A stretch of DNA of 44,185 bases, taken from positions 24,949,295 to 24,993,479 of the forward strand of contig NC_088298.1 in the NCBI RefSeq assembly GCF_032854445.1, in the 5' to 3' direction. This document shows, one piece after another, positions 32,445 through 44,084 of the stretch. This stretch comes from Liolophura sinensis (Eukaryota; Mollusca; Polyplacophora; Chitonida; Chitonidae). Position numbers and translations under genes: made by a program. Every line of letters begins with the position of its first letter. The first letter of the stretch is position 1. Under the pieces are notes generated by a model. That model worked only from the letters and a program-made list of their open reading frames with translations. It had not been told where the DNA came from and ran no database searches.

Positions 32445-35400
32445 AAAATCACATCTATCTTAGATACAGCAACTACATGTACGTAATATGTTTAGTGCAC
32501 TGCACTACATTTTAGACTTCAAAGTGGTGACCACCACATAAAATTTGCTGAAGGTTTATCAGTTGTCTTGAAAACTGCACATCTCAATACATATTGTTGA
32601 CTGGTCAGATTTTTAAACGGGCGCTCTTAGTTTGAGATTGCCCAGATGTTCTATGTTTGGCAAAATTTTCCTGGGTCAGGTATGGTCCTAAATAGCCAGA
32701 CATGTGTACAAGCTCTGTCATTTACAAACATCTTTGTCCCTCCGTGAGTTCCCTGTGCAAAATTAGGGTTTCCTTGTGCATTAAAGGCCAGGAAAGAGCA
32801 GACAGGGTGTGCCACATGACTCATTGCAGTGCAGGTCCATCAGACGGATAATATTTGTCTCAAAGGCTTTGACAAACTGCTAAGATAACTGGATCAGTCC
32901 AACATTTCACAAAGCAACCATAGTTGACTGTGTAGATCTACAATCACTACACCAGGGGTTCATAGACATTTACCTTAACCACTCTTAAATTGCAGTTAAA
33001 AAATTCAAAATACTGAATACAGAGTTTATCCTATAAGCTATAACAAACTGACTACATTTCAGTAAAACTCAACTCTAAAAAAGACACTTTTTATGAAATA
33101 TGAGGAGTGCAGGACATCTTTATCATTTCTCTCCGAAACATTTGTTTTGACTAATTGTTTGCACCATGCTCTCTCTACATGACAATCATCCGAAAATAAT
33201 CTCAGCTTCCAATTGTACATCAGCTACAGATTTCTTCTCACTTCTCTGTAATTTGGAGATGTCATCCTTTGGAAAGGAACCCCATACCCATCCATTAACT
33301 TCACCATCTGATTACAGAGATGTACACTACCGTGTGCTTTACTCTCTATTACATATATCCACCATCCTTGTGCAGATAGAGGGCTCTAACATTTTACAAG
33401 CTGTATGTTTTCTTCATTTTAAAAGTATCCGGTTTTATCCCATTTGAAGGAAAAATTCGTACACAGAATTTTTTTCAATACTACTGATTGATTTTAACTT
33501 GGAAACTGTTAATTAAAATATCAATCATTAAATTACCTTTGACATTCTTTGTTTATGTTCATGTATTATATCACTCCTATGAATGGTTGACTCCGTCGTA
33601 TCAAGTGCAACACCTTCGCATTTCAACGACCGGCCTCAGCCCATATATGGACAGAGGATTTCACATATTTCGCTTTGCAGTTCAGTTCTATAACCGCTGC
33701 TATCAGTGCTCAGAATGATACACTTATCCTTCAATGGCAATGTGTATCAGGGTTTTTATGAACGACTTCTGCCTTTGTTAAGGTCACTTTTCAAACCATG
33801 TGTGTGCACAAACTCCTCAGAAGTGTGGACATGAGCCCATATTTGGGATTATGAAACAAGACATTTGGTTGGTCAGGTAAGTTTCACTGAGCCAACCAAA
33901 GGTCATATTAAACAGTAGACTATGCTCACCGATGCAAGCAGCCATTTTCATGTCAGTTACCGTTTGGTCAGTTAAAACTGGCACAAAGGTCGGAGGGTTG
34001 TTTTTGTAATTAAAATGAATATAGCTACCAATAGAAAGCACACTGTACTTGCCAGTATGTTAAATTATCATTCTCCTGGAGTTTGCATGGTGATGGAGAA
34101 TTTATGTTTACATGGTTTAGGAGAGCGACATAGAACATAGAAATTAATATTACTTTGTCTTTTTAGTTCTTTTGGGTACATGCAGTAACTAGATATTTCA
34201 AAACTCAATATGGCTCTATTACAGTTAGATCTGAAAAAAATTCAATATTTCTGATAGGGTAGTTCACATTTTGATGTCTATAAACCCCTGTACACGAGTT
34301 AAATAGGCAATTACCTTAGCCCACGATCACTTCATGTAATGGCGACCGCGCAAAATTTTGCTAAATTTTTGACTAACATCAGAGTAATCTCGGACTAGCC
34401 ATTTCCTAGATCATTTAATTTAAACACTGAGATCTATTTTCAAAGATTCCTTATATTTACCTGCCTCAACATTTAATTGTTGAATTCAGAAACATGGTAG
34501 GTCCATTCCACAAAGGCATTTTGAGGAAGAGAAAATTATGGTTTCAACCACTCATACACATTTTAATCCATTTTAGACTAGTAATGTGCAGAAAATCTGA
34601 TGAAGTGTTGACTTTTCTCTCAAAATTGCCGTGTGCATGCGCGACGCATCGGGTGCATCCAAAACCTAGATTTTACCTGAAACCACGGGATGAAAACATG
34701 GATAATAATACTGATAGCCAAAAGCTTTGATTTGAACCTTTATAAATAATTTTTCTGCCTCGTCTGAATGGGCAAATTTTTTCTTTCTATTCTGCATCCA
34801 ATGATGACTGACGAAATCATTGGTAAAGTTGAACAGACAGGTTTCTTATGGATAATACCTGTGTTAATTAGATGGTAACGTTTCTGTAAAGTTCTAATAC
34901 CGTTCTCAAACCATATGAGGTAAAGTTGTCATTTAAGACTGGTTGTCCGGTGTTGTCTTGTTTGGTTGATTTCTGTATCTTTTGGCACGCAGTTAAGTAC
35001 ACCCGCGAGTGAAAAGTAAATATTTCTGTTCACTTCAACGTTACGACTCGGGAATGGATTTACACTTGCAGGAGTGATAATAAAGGTCCTATCCTCTTGA
35101 CCACCAGAAATTAGCCTGTGCCGCCGTTTTGGAGAGGCTTGAAATCGTTGAAAACAGATCTCAACGTTCAACGTTTTATTTCCTTATATGTGTGAATATT
35201 TAAAATATTTTACAGATATTTTACACATAACGTTTATACAAGAAGTCTTACAGAACTGGCTTTTCCGCATGACTGACTCGATCTGTGTTGAATAGAATAG
35301 CTCTCATTCAAATTCAAACCTTCTCCGTACAAATAGATCTACGCTTACTCTCGTATCATGTTAACTGTCGTGGTAAATCATTTACCAAGTACAAAACTGG

Positions 35401-36424
35401 CACGATGCACAACCCCCCACCCAACCACATCCCACCCCACCCCTGCTCTTGCCAGAAAGGAGCAGGAGGCACTGTCTTTCAAAGCATGGCATGTTACATG
35501 TATATTTGCTTCTTGTATGTACAGTGCCATCGTTCTAGTGCATTTGCACTTCTCACACGTAGTCCAGCCAGCGCTTGCACATCGCGGATGAATTCTTTCC
35601 ATTTTCTTCAGTACTGTAAATGGAAATTACGTGACGATGCATCAAGCGATCAGCATGGTCTGTCTTTGGTTACAGTTTACAAGGAAATACATCAAAGCTC
35701 AGAAACATCCTTACCTAGAGCAGAAATTTCCAAACAAACCGGTTGAAATTTTGTCACCCACGTTTCCCGGTTCGGCCATAAACGGAAATGCTGGCCTCAT
35801 GAGGACAGCGAAACGTCGTGTTGAGGGTCTCTACGTGGGGTACGCACTTACGTTTCATTTTGCTTAATCCTCTTTCACAGAAGTTTTCTACATAACATAT
35901 TCCTGGTAAAATACAAGATCCTATTTTAATGTTAAACAACAGCTATGAACATAAAGTGCTAAAAGCAAATATATTTTGTATAGTAACTACCAAAATTGAA
36001 CACCCATATTCGTAACCTTCGCTGAGATGCATCTCTCCAATCTTGAACCTTGACTACACAAAATCGCGCGACTGGCCCCTAAATGTGTATTTTCAAGTAA
36101 GTGCACTTATACAATATAACAGAGTAACCAATGTACATGTTCTCTGTTCTCAAGCACTACTTGGTCACACCATAAACGAAACCATGTCTTAAACTTTAAC
36201 TCAGTTCCACTGGTCAAAGAGAAGGATATGGAGATAAAATGTGCAAGGTGTATACATGTACCGATATGATAAAATATACTTTAGATGTAGTTAAAGTGTT
36301 TCCGACTGAAAGAATGAAGCAGGCTACGCAACAAAACCTTGTGCAATCTCCCATTACACTAATGTTTACATCCAGCTACATGTAGCAGATGAATAAATGT
36401 CCGCAGCGTACAGTCATAAATATC
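32445..36424. other. 4-kb region without recognised genes or arrays
   Basis: The longest repeat-free part of the intergenic zone. Short open frames on both strands show no domain I know and no clear exon structure. A C-rich run lies at about 35409-35446. An upstream (5' UTR) exon of the desaturase could lie here or elsewhere up to 44 kb, but I cannot point to one. Confidence 0.5.
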
Positions 36425-37712
36425 TGAAGATGTCATGTCTTGTGGTGTGATGTCTTGCTGTATCATGTCCAATACTGTCACGTCTGCATGGTGCTGTCAC
36501 ATCTGGTGGTGACGTCATGTCTGGTGGTGACGTTATGTCTGGTGGTGCCATGTCCAGGACTGTCATGTCATGGTGCTGGTGGTGCCACACATGGTGAGTT
36601 CAGGTCTGGTGGTGCCAAACAGGGTGAGGTCTGGTCTGGTCTGGTGGTGCCTCATGTGGTGAGGTAAGGTCTGTTGGTGCCCCATGCGGTGAGGTCAGGT
36701 CTGGTGGTGCCACACATCATGAGGTCAGTTCTAGTGGTACCACACGAGATCAGTTCTGGTGCTACCGTGCATGAGATCACCTCTGGTGGTGCCACACATG
36801 AGATCAGTTCTGGTGGTGCCACACATGGTGAGTTCAGGTCTGGTGGTGCCAAACAGGGTGAGGTCTGGTCTGGTGGTGCCTCATGCGGTGAGGTAAGGTC
36901 TGTTGGTGCCCCATGCGGTGAGGTCAGGTCTGGTGGTGCCACACATCATGAGGTCAGTTCTAGTGGTACCACACGAGATCAGTTCTGGTGCTACCGTGCA
37001 TGAGATCACCTCTGGTGGTGCCACACATGAGATCAGTACTGGTGGTGCCACACATGGTGAGTTCAGGTCTGGTGGTGCCCCATGTAGTGAGGTCAGGTTT
37101 GGTGGTACCACACATGAGATCAGTTTTGGTGGTGCCACACATGAGATCAGTTTTGGTGGTGCCACACATGAGGTCAGTTCTGTTGGTGGCATACTTGAGG
37201 TCAGTTCTGGTGGTGCTACACATGAAGTCAGCTCTGGTGGTGTCACACATGTTGAGGTCAATCCTGGTGGTACCACACATGATGAAGTCAATCCTTGTGG
37301 TGTCACACATGGTGAGGTCAATCCTGGTGGTGCCGCACATGATGAAGCTATGTCTGAGGTGCCACATTTAGTGAGCTGAGGTCGTGCCACTCAAGATGAG
37401 TTCAGGTGTTGTGGTGTCATCCATGGTGAGTTCAGTTTTTGGGTCACACAGTGTGAGTTTAAATGAGGTGGTGCCACACATGGTGAGTTCAGGCCTGGTG
37501 GTGCCACACATGGTGAGCTCGGATCTGTTGGTGCCACATGTGGTGAGGTCAGATCTGATGGTGCCACATGTGATGAGGTCAGGTCTGGTGGTGCCACCCA
37601 TGGTGAGTTCAGGTCTCGTGGTGCCACACATGCTGAGTTCCAGTCTGGTGGTGCCACACATGGTGACGTCAGGTCTGGTGGTGCCACACGTGGCGAGTTC
37701 AGGTCTGGTGGT
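36425..37712. repeat. About 30-bp degenerate minisatellite with 229-bp higher-order duplication
   Basis: Core unit is ggtctggtggtgccacacat then ggtgagttca, about 40 copies, quite diverged. A multi-unit block starting near 36660 (gaggtaaggtctgttggtgc) recurs near 36889, offset 229 nt, with near identity. Many units on the plus strand contain atggtgagtt, which resembles a splice donor. Open frames on both strands follow from the 30-nt period. Confidence 0.95.
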
Positions 37713-37736
37713 ATCAAAGACTTTAATAAAAATGCT

Positions 37737-37960
37737 TGCAGCTTCCTCCCTTGGCGCTCAGCACTGAGAGATGAGATCAAGGAAACTAGACTGGTTGGCC
37801 CGGTGTCATTATAATGTGACTGGGTAGGGTGTCAGGTCTGCTGTCTTCGGTGCGATACTTCAGCGGCGGCGGCACTTTGGTAGCATGGACTCGCCCTGCC
37901 ACAAGAGGACACAGTGTATACGCACAGACCTAATGCCTCCTCATCGTCATATGACTGAAA
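37737..37960. mobile_element. Dispersed repeat, copy 2 (most complete)
   Basis: Runs from gcttcctcccttggcgctca through ctggttggcccggtgtcatt, aatgtgactgggtagggtgt, gatacttcagcggcggcggc and gccctgccacaagaggacac. Matches the 59-bp array core and its right flank at 26540, and the fragment at 28151. Non-coding, no visible termini; a SINE or MITE family member is plausible. Confidence 0.65.
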
Positions 37961-38277
37961 CATTGCTAAGCGCGACCTGAAACCACAAGCGTACATATAT
38001 GTAGCTAAGGATCAGCAGTAAGAGAAGCACTCCCCGTCCTCCCCTGTCCTCACCAACAAATTTGTTCTAGCAAAACTTTCAGCATTGTTCTTGCTATCTG
38101 ACAACTAAAGTGTGAAAAAGTTGCCATATCTACAATGCTGCCTCACTGAAATGTCATGCTGGTAATATCACCTGATGTGACGCCTCGACTCTAATCCAGT
38201 ATATCGACATCAGGCTGACCAATATTTTGGGCAATCAAATCAAGTCAAAATTTAAACCTCGTCACAAAGGTGAAAGT

Positions 38278-38393
38278 GATACAGAATCGACACTGATTGG
38301 CTGACAATGGAGATAGGATTCCCTGGGTTAAACCTTGTACCCTTGATCCTGCTTGAATAAATCTACCAATCCAATCAGAATCGATTCTGTATC
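38278..38393. mobile_element. 116-bp terminal-inverted-repeat element (MITE-like)
   Basis: Left arm gatacagaatcgacactgat (then tgg) and right arm ccaatcagaatcgattctgt (then atc) are reverse complements over 23 nt with two mismatches. The interior ggagataggattccctgggt and cttgaataaatctac is shared with the diverged copy in desaturase intron 10. No coding capacity. Confidence 0.8.
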
Positions 38394-38639
38394 CCTTTAA
38401 TTTTTCTGTATATAACATTTGTGAGGAGGCCAAAATATTAATTTTAAGGCACTCCATATACTTGTGTTTTGTATTTTGAAATGACTTCATGGAACCTCAG
38501 GCCCTAGGTTTCTTCCCATCGACTGAGTGTCAAAGTATACGGATTGAAACCAGCCAATGAAAAAACAAGAGTTCAGGTAAACGCAACATGCGCCCCAACA
38601 AATACATTTATTTGAAATATATAAAAGAATACCAGCAGT

Positions 38640-39361
38640 ATTGTGGTGAGTATAACCCCTGAGGGGAATCCTCATGGGTATTGATACCATGACAACCGCG
38701 GAAATAGACAAATGTGGATCGTGACACGTCGTCATCTGCGAATTTATGTATCTACCAACAATTAAAACTGTACATAAAAAACATAATGTTATAGACCGGA
38801 GACGAAATAATATCTATTCATTTAGTATATGTAGGGAAATTGGCTCCCTGGTAACCATGACAACCGTGAAAATAGACACATGTGAGTCGCGACACATCAT
38901 CATCTGTTTATGTATGTATCCACTCTCTACACGGAAAACAGTTGGAGTTACAGGCCGGACATAAAATCGCATCTATTTATTATCAAACATATAAAGAAAT
39001 ACCTATGTGGTTACCATGACAACCGCAAAAATGTGAGTCGTGACACATCGTCATCTGTGTATCTATGTTTATGTAAAAATTAAAACTCTATGGGGAAAAT
39101 TGTTGGGAATTATATCCCGGACACGAGATCATATCAATTTACATAGTATGTATAGAAAAATGGCAATCAGGTTAACCATGACAACCACGGAAATGGACAA
39201 ATGTGAGATGTGACACATCGTCATCTATGTATGTATGTATCCACCAAAAATTTAAACTCTACGCAGAAAACAGTCGGAGCTAAAGCCCAGACTCGAATAT
39301 GGACGGACAGACGGACAAAATCGTTATAACATAATACGCTCCGTCTAATGACGGGCGTATA
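38640..39361. mobile_element. Element with four about 160-bp tandem units and a terminal hairpin
   Basis: The string ccatgacaacc recurs at 38687, 38855, 39014 and 39176 (spacing 168, 159, 162). Each is followed by a gtgacacatcgtcatctgtn-like stretch. The last unit runs into ggacggacagacggacaaaa and a hairpin (tacgctccgtc taat gacgggcgta) ending near 39361. A tandem-repeat body with a hairpin-bearing end suggests a non-autonomous mobile element. I cannot name the family; it lacks an obvious CTRR end needed to call a Helitron. Confidence 0.7.
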
Positions 39362-40881
39362 AAAAGCACTCAAAGAAGTAACTCAAAACAAGTTGTTTAT
39401 ATTGCACTCAAACTTAAGTTATATTTACCAACAAATTTAAGGTGAAATAAGATATTGCAGAAAAAAAATTGTAAAAGAGATGCATGTATTTAAGTAAATA
39501 TAAATTTGGTAATTTGTAAAAATATACATTACTTAGTATTTGTTGTCTTAACAAAACATACAGTGATACATGAAAATTAACACACTAAATTATTTTTGTT
39601 TCTGCTTTTTTATACAGGAAACATACAGTTCCCAAGAAATCATATTATACTTAACTTACACCTTATATATTTTAAGGTACATCCAAAATCAAAAATCAGT
39701 TCTATTCAAAATAGAGATCAGTTCTTAATTTGCAAGAACCATTGCAGGTGTTGGTTGGCTCAGAAGTGGTGGTGATATGGCCAGTTTATTGACAGAGGCT
39801 AGACGGGCTCGATGAGTAAAAAGTATACGAATGGATCTATGCTGTGGAGAAAAAGGGCTGAGAGCAATGAGGTAGCTCAAACCCACCAATCTCACCTTTG
39901 TACGACTACTGTGCGTTTTATCTAACATATTTAATATATGGCGTGGTACATATAGCATTCTATTGAATCAGTTATATGCATAATATGTTGGGTGTGCGGA
40001 CACTCACTACTAATTCTCGTGAAGACTGTATTGGAGGCTACAAAATAGAAAGTTAGCGAGACCCAAAAAGAAGAAGAATCCAATCACTCCAGCGCTGTTA
40101 GACACACGAGAAGGGAGTGGCAGTCTAATTGATTAGAGAATTATAACCATATTTCAACTGACGCATGCTGGGTTCTTCAGATCCGCAGAGTTGCTAGCGA
40201 TAAAGCTCTGTTACCTTGTGTTTGCTGTATAAAACGTATTTTGCTGAAAAACCTACAACAGATGTGTATAGAGCTGGGGCGTGGGTTTTGATAGGTAGGA
40301 CGGGCAATGTTACATGTCCAGTGAAGAACCTTCAGTTATTTCTATGGTAAATATCCAGGAGACCTCCAGTGAATATGTATTCAGATGTGTTGTTAAATGC
40401 TATGAGAGTTACAAGCTGAGAAAACCGGATGTACCGTATGGCGATTTAGGGAGATTTTCATTGAAACATTGTTACCAATTGTCTTGAATGTAAAAATCGT
40501 ATGCCTTCACAGCTTATGAGCAGGTGGTGCGTCATGGCACTCCAGATATAAAGTTCAAGCGCTACGGTCGTTGGCAAAATGAGAATCTGAAAATGGTTAC
40601 ATGAAAATTGTGCAGAAAGTGGGCTGAGAGTTTCTTTGTCACTTTGTCTCTAAGCCCTTATATCTCGTGACACACATCGCAAAGCAAGAAATGTATTGTC
40701 TTAGTTGACGAACGGCGTGCGCATGTGAATGATGGAGAAATGAAGCGGAGCGAAAATAAAAGGCAATTTGATTTCTCCATGGCACGGATTAATCAAGTAA
40801 GGGGGAAGTTGTGTGTGACCTCATGGAGTGGGGAGGGCTTGGGGTGAAATTGTGGCATGGGATTTTTGTGCTAGAAACCTG
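39362..40881. other. AT-rich region without recognised gene
   Basis: No coding signal or array. The stretch near 40670-40745 (cgcaaagcaagaaatgtatt, ttgtcttagttgacgaacgg) is a diverged copy of 42485-42550. Confidence 0.55.
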
Positions 40882-40915
40882 TATAAATACAATGGAACGG
40901 AAAGAACATTCAATC
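40882..40915 (+). promoter_or_regulatory. Candidate TATA/initiator core promoter
   Basis: TATAAATA at 40882-40889 is followed 30 nt after its first base by an initiator-like TTCAATCTC, whose A is at 40912. This is the canonical TATA-to-start spacing. It points toward the gene starting at 44085, but could equally belong to a non-coding RNA or an old element. No transcript evidence is available. Confidence 0.4.
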
Positions 40916-41002
40916 TCATCCGTGTTCCGAGCAGTTGGAAACGCTTTTCTTCGCTGATTACCGATTGTTATTTACGTAATTTTGTGGAACAGTTTTGATA
41001 AG

Positions 41003-41005
<3 letters not shown>

Positions 41006-41074
<69 letters not shown>
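41006..41074. repeat. (AT)n microsatellite, about 34 repeats
   Basis: An uninterrupted alternating AT run of 69 nt, just downstream of the candidate promoter. It is likely to be length-polymorphic and prone to cruciform formation. Confidence 0.98.
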
Positions 41075-41075
<1 letters not shown>

Positions 41076-41194
41076 CGAATAATACATCTTAATGTTATGT
41101 GCTAAGATAGAAATGCGCAGTAGGTAATATCAGTATTCATGAAAACGCTTTGCCCGCAGTTACAGGCGACTGGAGAGCATGATAATAGACATGA

Positions 41195-41655
41195 AGCTGA
41201 ATAAATTGTCTGGAGGCTGACACAATTGGTCGATGAGCCATACAGGCTGGGCAGATGAGGAGCCGATATAAAACATCGATGAACCATACTAAGGCTGCGC
41301 GGCTGAAGAGCCGATATAATACGTCGATGAGCCATGTGGAGGCTGGGCGGCTGAAGAGCCCATATAATACGTTGACGAGTCATGATTAAAGGCTGGGCGG
41401 CTGAAGAGCCCATATAATACGTTGAAGGCCATGATTAAAGGCTGGGCAACTGACGAGTCGATATAATATGTAGATGAGATATGTGAAGGCTGGGTGGCTA
41501 ACGAGCTGACATAATACGTCAATGAACCACACTAAATCTGGGCGACAATATGATTCGTCGATGAACCATACTAAGACTAGGCAGCTGAACAGCCGATATA
41601 ATACGTCGATGAGCCATACAAAGGCTGGGCAGCCGGTGAGCCGATATGTGCGTCG
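41195..41655. repeat. About 48-bp degenerate minisatellite, about 9 copies (block 1)
   Basis: The unit contains ggctgggcggctgaagagcc, gatataatacgtcgatgagc and catactaa. Copies vary in length by a few bases and differ at many positions. Confidence 0.9.
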
Positions 41656-41727
41656 ATACGCCATGATAGGACACAGACCCCCATTACAACTTCCGGCGAA
41701 TGTAATTCTGTGTATTTTTTTTTTTGC

Positions 41728-42092
41728 TGCCAGCCTGCCGTTTTTGGTGTACGGGTGCATGCTTGGTATCAAAATGATGGAAATTATCTAAGCTTTGGAC
41801 AGGTATGAGTTTTAATGATGAGAGTTTGATATTCTGGGCGAGAGGACACAAGGAGACAGGTGGTGATGAAACTGAGAAAGACGTCCGATTGGCGTTGCTA
41901 TGCAACCCTCCCAGCTGCCGGCATAGAAAGGTCCAGATTTTGACAGTCAACCTATGTCAAAATGTTTATGGCTTCTTTCTCACACGCTGGGCCAGGTATG
42001 CACCAAAGCTTATTGGCCACGGAATGTTGGGTACTGAGCTACAGCACTAAACGTTAACATTGTCGCTTATGGAAAACTAATGGGGGTTTGTG
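41728..42092. repeat. Duplicated segment, copy 1
   Basis: Runs from ctgccagcctgccgtttttg to the cgcttatggaaaactaatgg stretch. Matches 43446-43813 over its whole length with scattered substitutions, in the same orientation. It is flanked on both sides by blocks of the 48-bp array. Confidence 0.93.
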
Positions 42093-42094
42093 GC

Positions 42095-42235
42095 CTACCA
42101 AGGCTGAGCGGCTGACGAGACCATATTATACGTCAATGAGCCATGTGAAGGCTGGGTGCCTGAAGAGCCAATGTGTTACGTCGATGACCCATACTATGGC
42201 TGGGTGCCTGAAGAGCCGATGTAATAGGTTAATGA
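42095..42235. repeat. About 48-bp minisatellite, about 3 copies (block 2)
   Basis: aaggctgagcggctgacgag, aaggctgggtgcctgaagag and atggctgggtgcctgaagag continue the family seen at 41195-41655, separated from it by the duplicated segment. Confidence 0.88.
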
Positions 42236-42734
42236 TTATTGTGAGCGAGCTGCCAGCACATACAGCTTGCGGAATGAATTCGTGCTGGTCAATGGGTCTT
42301 CAGAAGGCATGGAATACGTGCTATAGAGCATACTGTCATGTGACTATAGAACAATTACAATACTGATCATGTATTGAGGCAATGTATAATTGTAAAATAA
42401 GTCTGTATTGGTTGCCAGAACTGCGTACACATGATGCGTAAACATCATGTAATAAAACCCGCCTAGTGACACACGGCTCCTGACACACGACGCAAAGCAA
42501 GTAATGTGTTGTCTTAGTTGATGTGCGGTGTGCGCACGTGAATGCTGGAGAACGACAATATATATGTACTAGTATATTGTCATTTGGAGTGACCTCCCTT
42601 GAGTCTATCCATGGTGGATATGGACACAGACCCCCATTTCAACTTCTGTTTTTCGGATGTAATTCTGTGTATTTTAGGGTGTAAAGTCTTTTTTTGCTGC
42701 TGTTGCCCTTCCTATGGTCTGGCGCAATGTAGGG

Positions 42735-42809
42735 CTGTAACACAGACGAGACGAGACAAATTATTTAGATGGCATAGAACTTTTAATGGAAGATGGCGGA
42801 CAACCAGTC
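42735..42809. repeat. 75-bp dispersed direct repeat, copy 1
   Basis: Runs from ctgtaacacagacgagacga through ggcatagaacttttaatgga to caaccagtc. Identical to 43251-43325 except for one base that I can see (gacgag versus gacaag). Confidence 0.95.
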
Positions 42810-43250
42810 GCAATACAACGTATACAATGATATCACATTACAATTCTGGACAGAGTATTTTCCCCTGAATTAGAATGTCATTGAGAGATCGCTACAATCA
42901 GTAGCCGGTTTGTGTACACCCGTTCGAACACTGATTGAATAAAGTTACTATACTGAGCTCTTAGGGTTGTATCATGGATACAAATGCACCAAAAACTATG
43001 AAATCTGCCATACTAGTGTACCATTATATCTCAGACTAATTACAGCAAGGATTTAACGCGCTTGGGCTAGTAACAACATCAACAGCTTGCTAAACAGTAA
43101 GCGAACATGCACTTTTAAACTTATGAACTATTCTTACAAAAACATCTTCAAAGTTAACCGCATTATATCAGTTTTTATAGATCAGCTAGGAACTACAACA
43201 CAAGAACTAAATGGCGTTTTACCGAGGAGTAGATGGCCTCTGAATCTTAC

Positions 43251-43325
43251 CTGTAACACAGACAAGACGAGACAAATTATTTAGATGGCATAGAACTTTT
43301 AATGGAAGATGGCGGACAACCAGTC
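43251..43325. repeat. 75-bp dispersed direct repeat, copy 2
   Basis: Same orientation as copy 1, with 441 bp between the two. The repeat minus its outer bases begins TG and ends CA, like a very short LTR. No matching primer-binding site, polypurine tract or target duplication is evident, so this remains a dispersed repeat of unknown type. Confidence 0.95.
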
Positions 43326-43445
43326 TCACCCTCCCGATCAATCAATCAGAACGATCGTTTTCACGTTGGGGATTCCCCTCCTGTGTAACGCCTAAGAGTT
43401 ATGTCCCTTAGAACAACATTGCTAATTACCTACGATCGCTACACT

Positions 43446-43813
43446 GCCAGCCTGCCGTTTTTGGTGTACAGGTGCATGCTTGGTATCAAAATGATGGAAA
43501 TTGTCTAAGCTTTGGGCATGTATGAGTTTTAATGATGAGAGTTTGATATTCTGGGCGAGAGGACACAAGGAGACAGGTGGTGATTAGGCTGTGAGTGACG
43601 TCCCCTTGGCGTTGCTAGGCACCCCTCCCAGCTGCCGGTATAGAAAGGTCAAGATTTTGACGGTCAACCTATGTCAAAATTTTTATGGCTTCTTTCTCAT
43701 AGGCTGGGCCAGGTATGCACCAAAGTTTATTGGCCACTGAATGTTTGGTACTGAGCTACAGCGATAAACGTTAACATTGTCGCTTATGGAAGACTAATTG
43801 GGGTATGTGGCCA
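43446..43813. repeat. Duplicated segment, copy 2
   Basis: A roughly 365-bp match to 41728-42092 in direct orientation, ending about 270 bp upstream of the 44085 start codon. It contains gtttgatattctgggcgaga and gctgggccaggtatgcacca as in copy 1. Confidence 0.93.
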
Positions 43814-44084
43814 TATAGATGTACAAGCATTCGAGACCACATACCGAGACAAGGCTCGTGTATAGATGGGCGTCATCTGCGCAGTGATTTCTCCCATAAT
43901 TTGAGGATATTTGTTGATAGAGGAGTATCAGATATTTAATAAGTATTTTCAGATTCGTTGAGTCTAAATCTGTATCAATGGTATAAAATCAAGCAACTAC
44001 CTGCATCTGAATGAATCAAAACCATCGAAAATAAAAATGAACTATTTATTCATGTATTAGCTAATAAACATAAACTTATTCAAC
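43814..44084 (+). other. Immediate upstream region of the 44085 gene
   Basis: Presumed 5' UTR and proximal promoter. I see no clear TATA box at a suitable distance. An in-frame TAG at 44058-44060 closes the frame upstream of the ATG. Confidence 0.5.

Noticed and set aside
34929-35171. An 80-codon minus-strand frame as the missing upstream desaturase exon
   Set aside because: It has no b5-like or leader features and no clear donor in a suitable phase. Position alone is not evidence.
36440-37780. Proline/threonine-rich and glycine-rich open frames on both strands, suggestive of a mucin- or collagen-like protein
   Set aside because: A degenerate 30-bp minisatellite explains them, and frames on opposite strands overlap fully.
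38640-39361. Helitron assignment because of the 3' hairpin
   Set aside because: I could not find a CTRR terminus after the hairpin, a TC 5' end or insertion between A and T.
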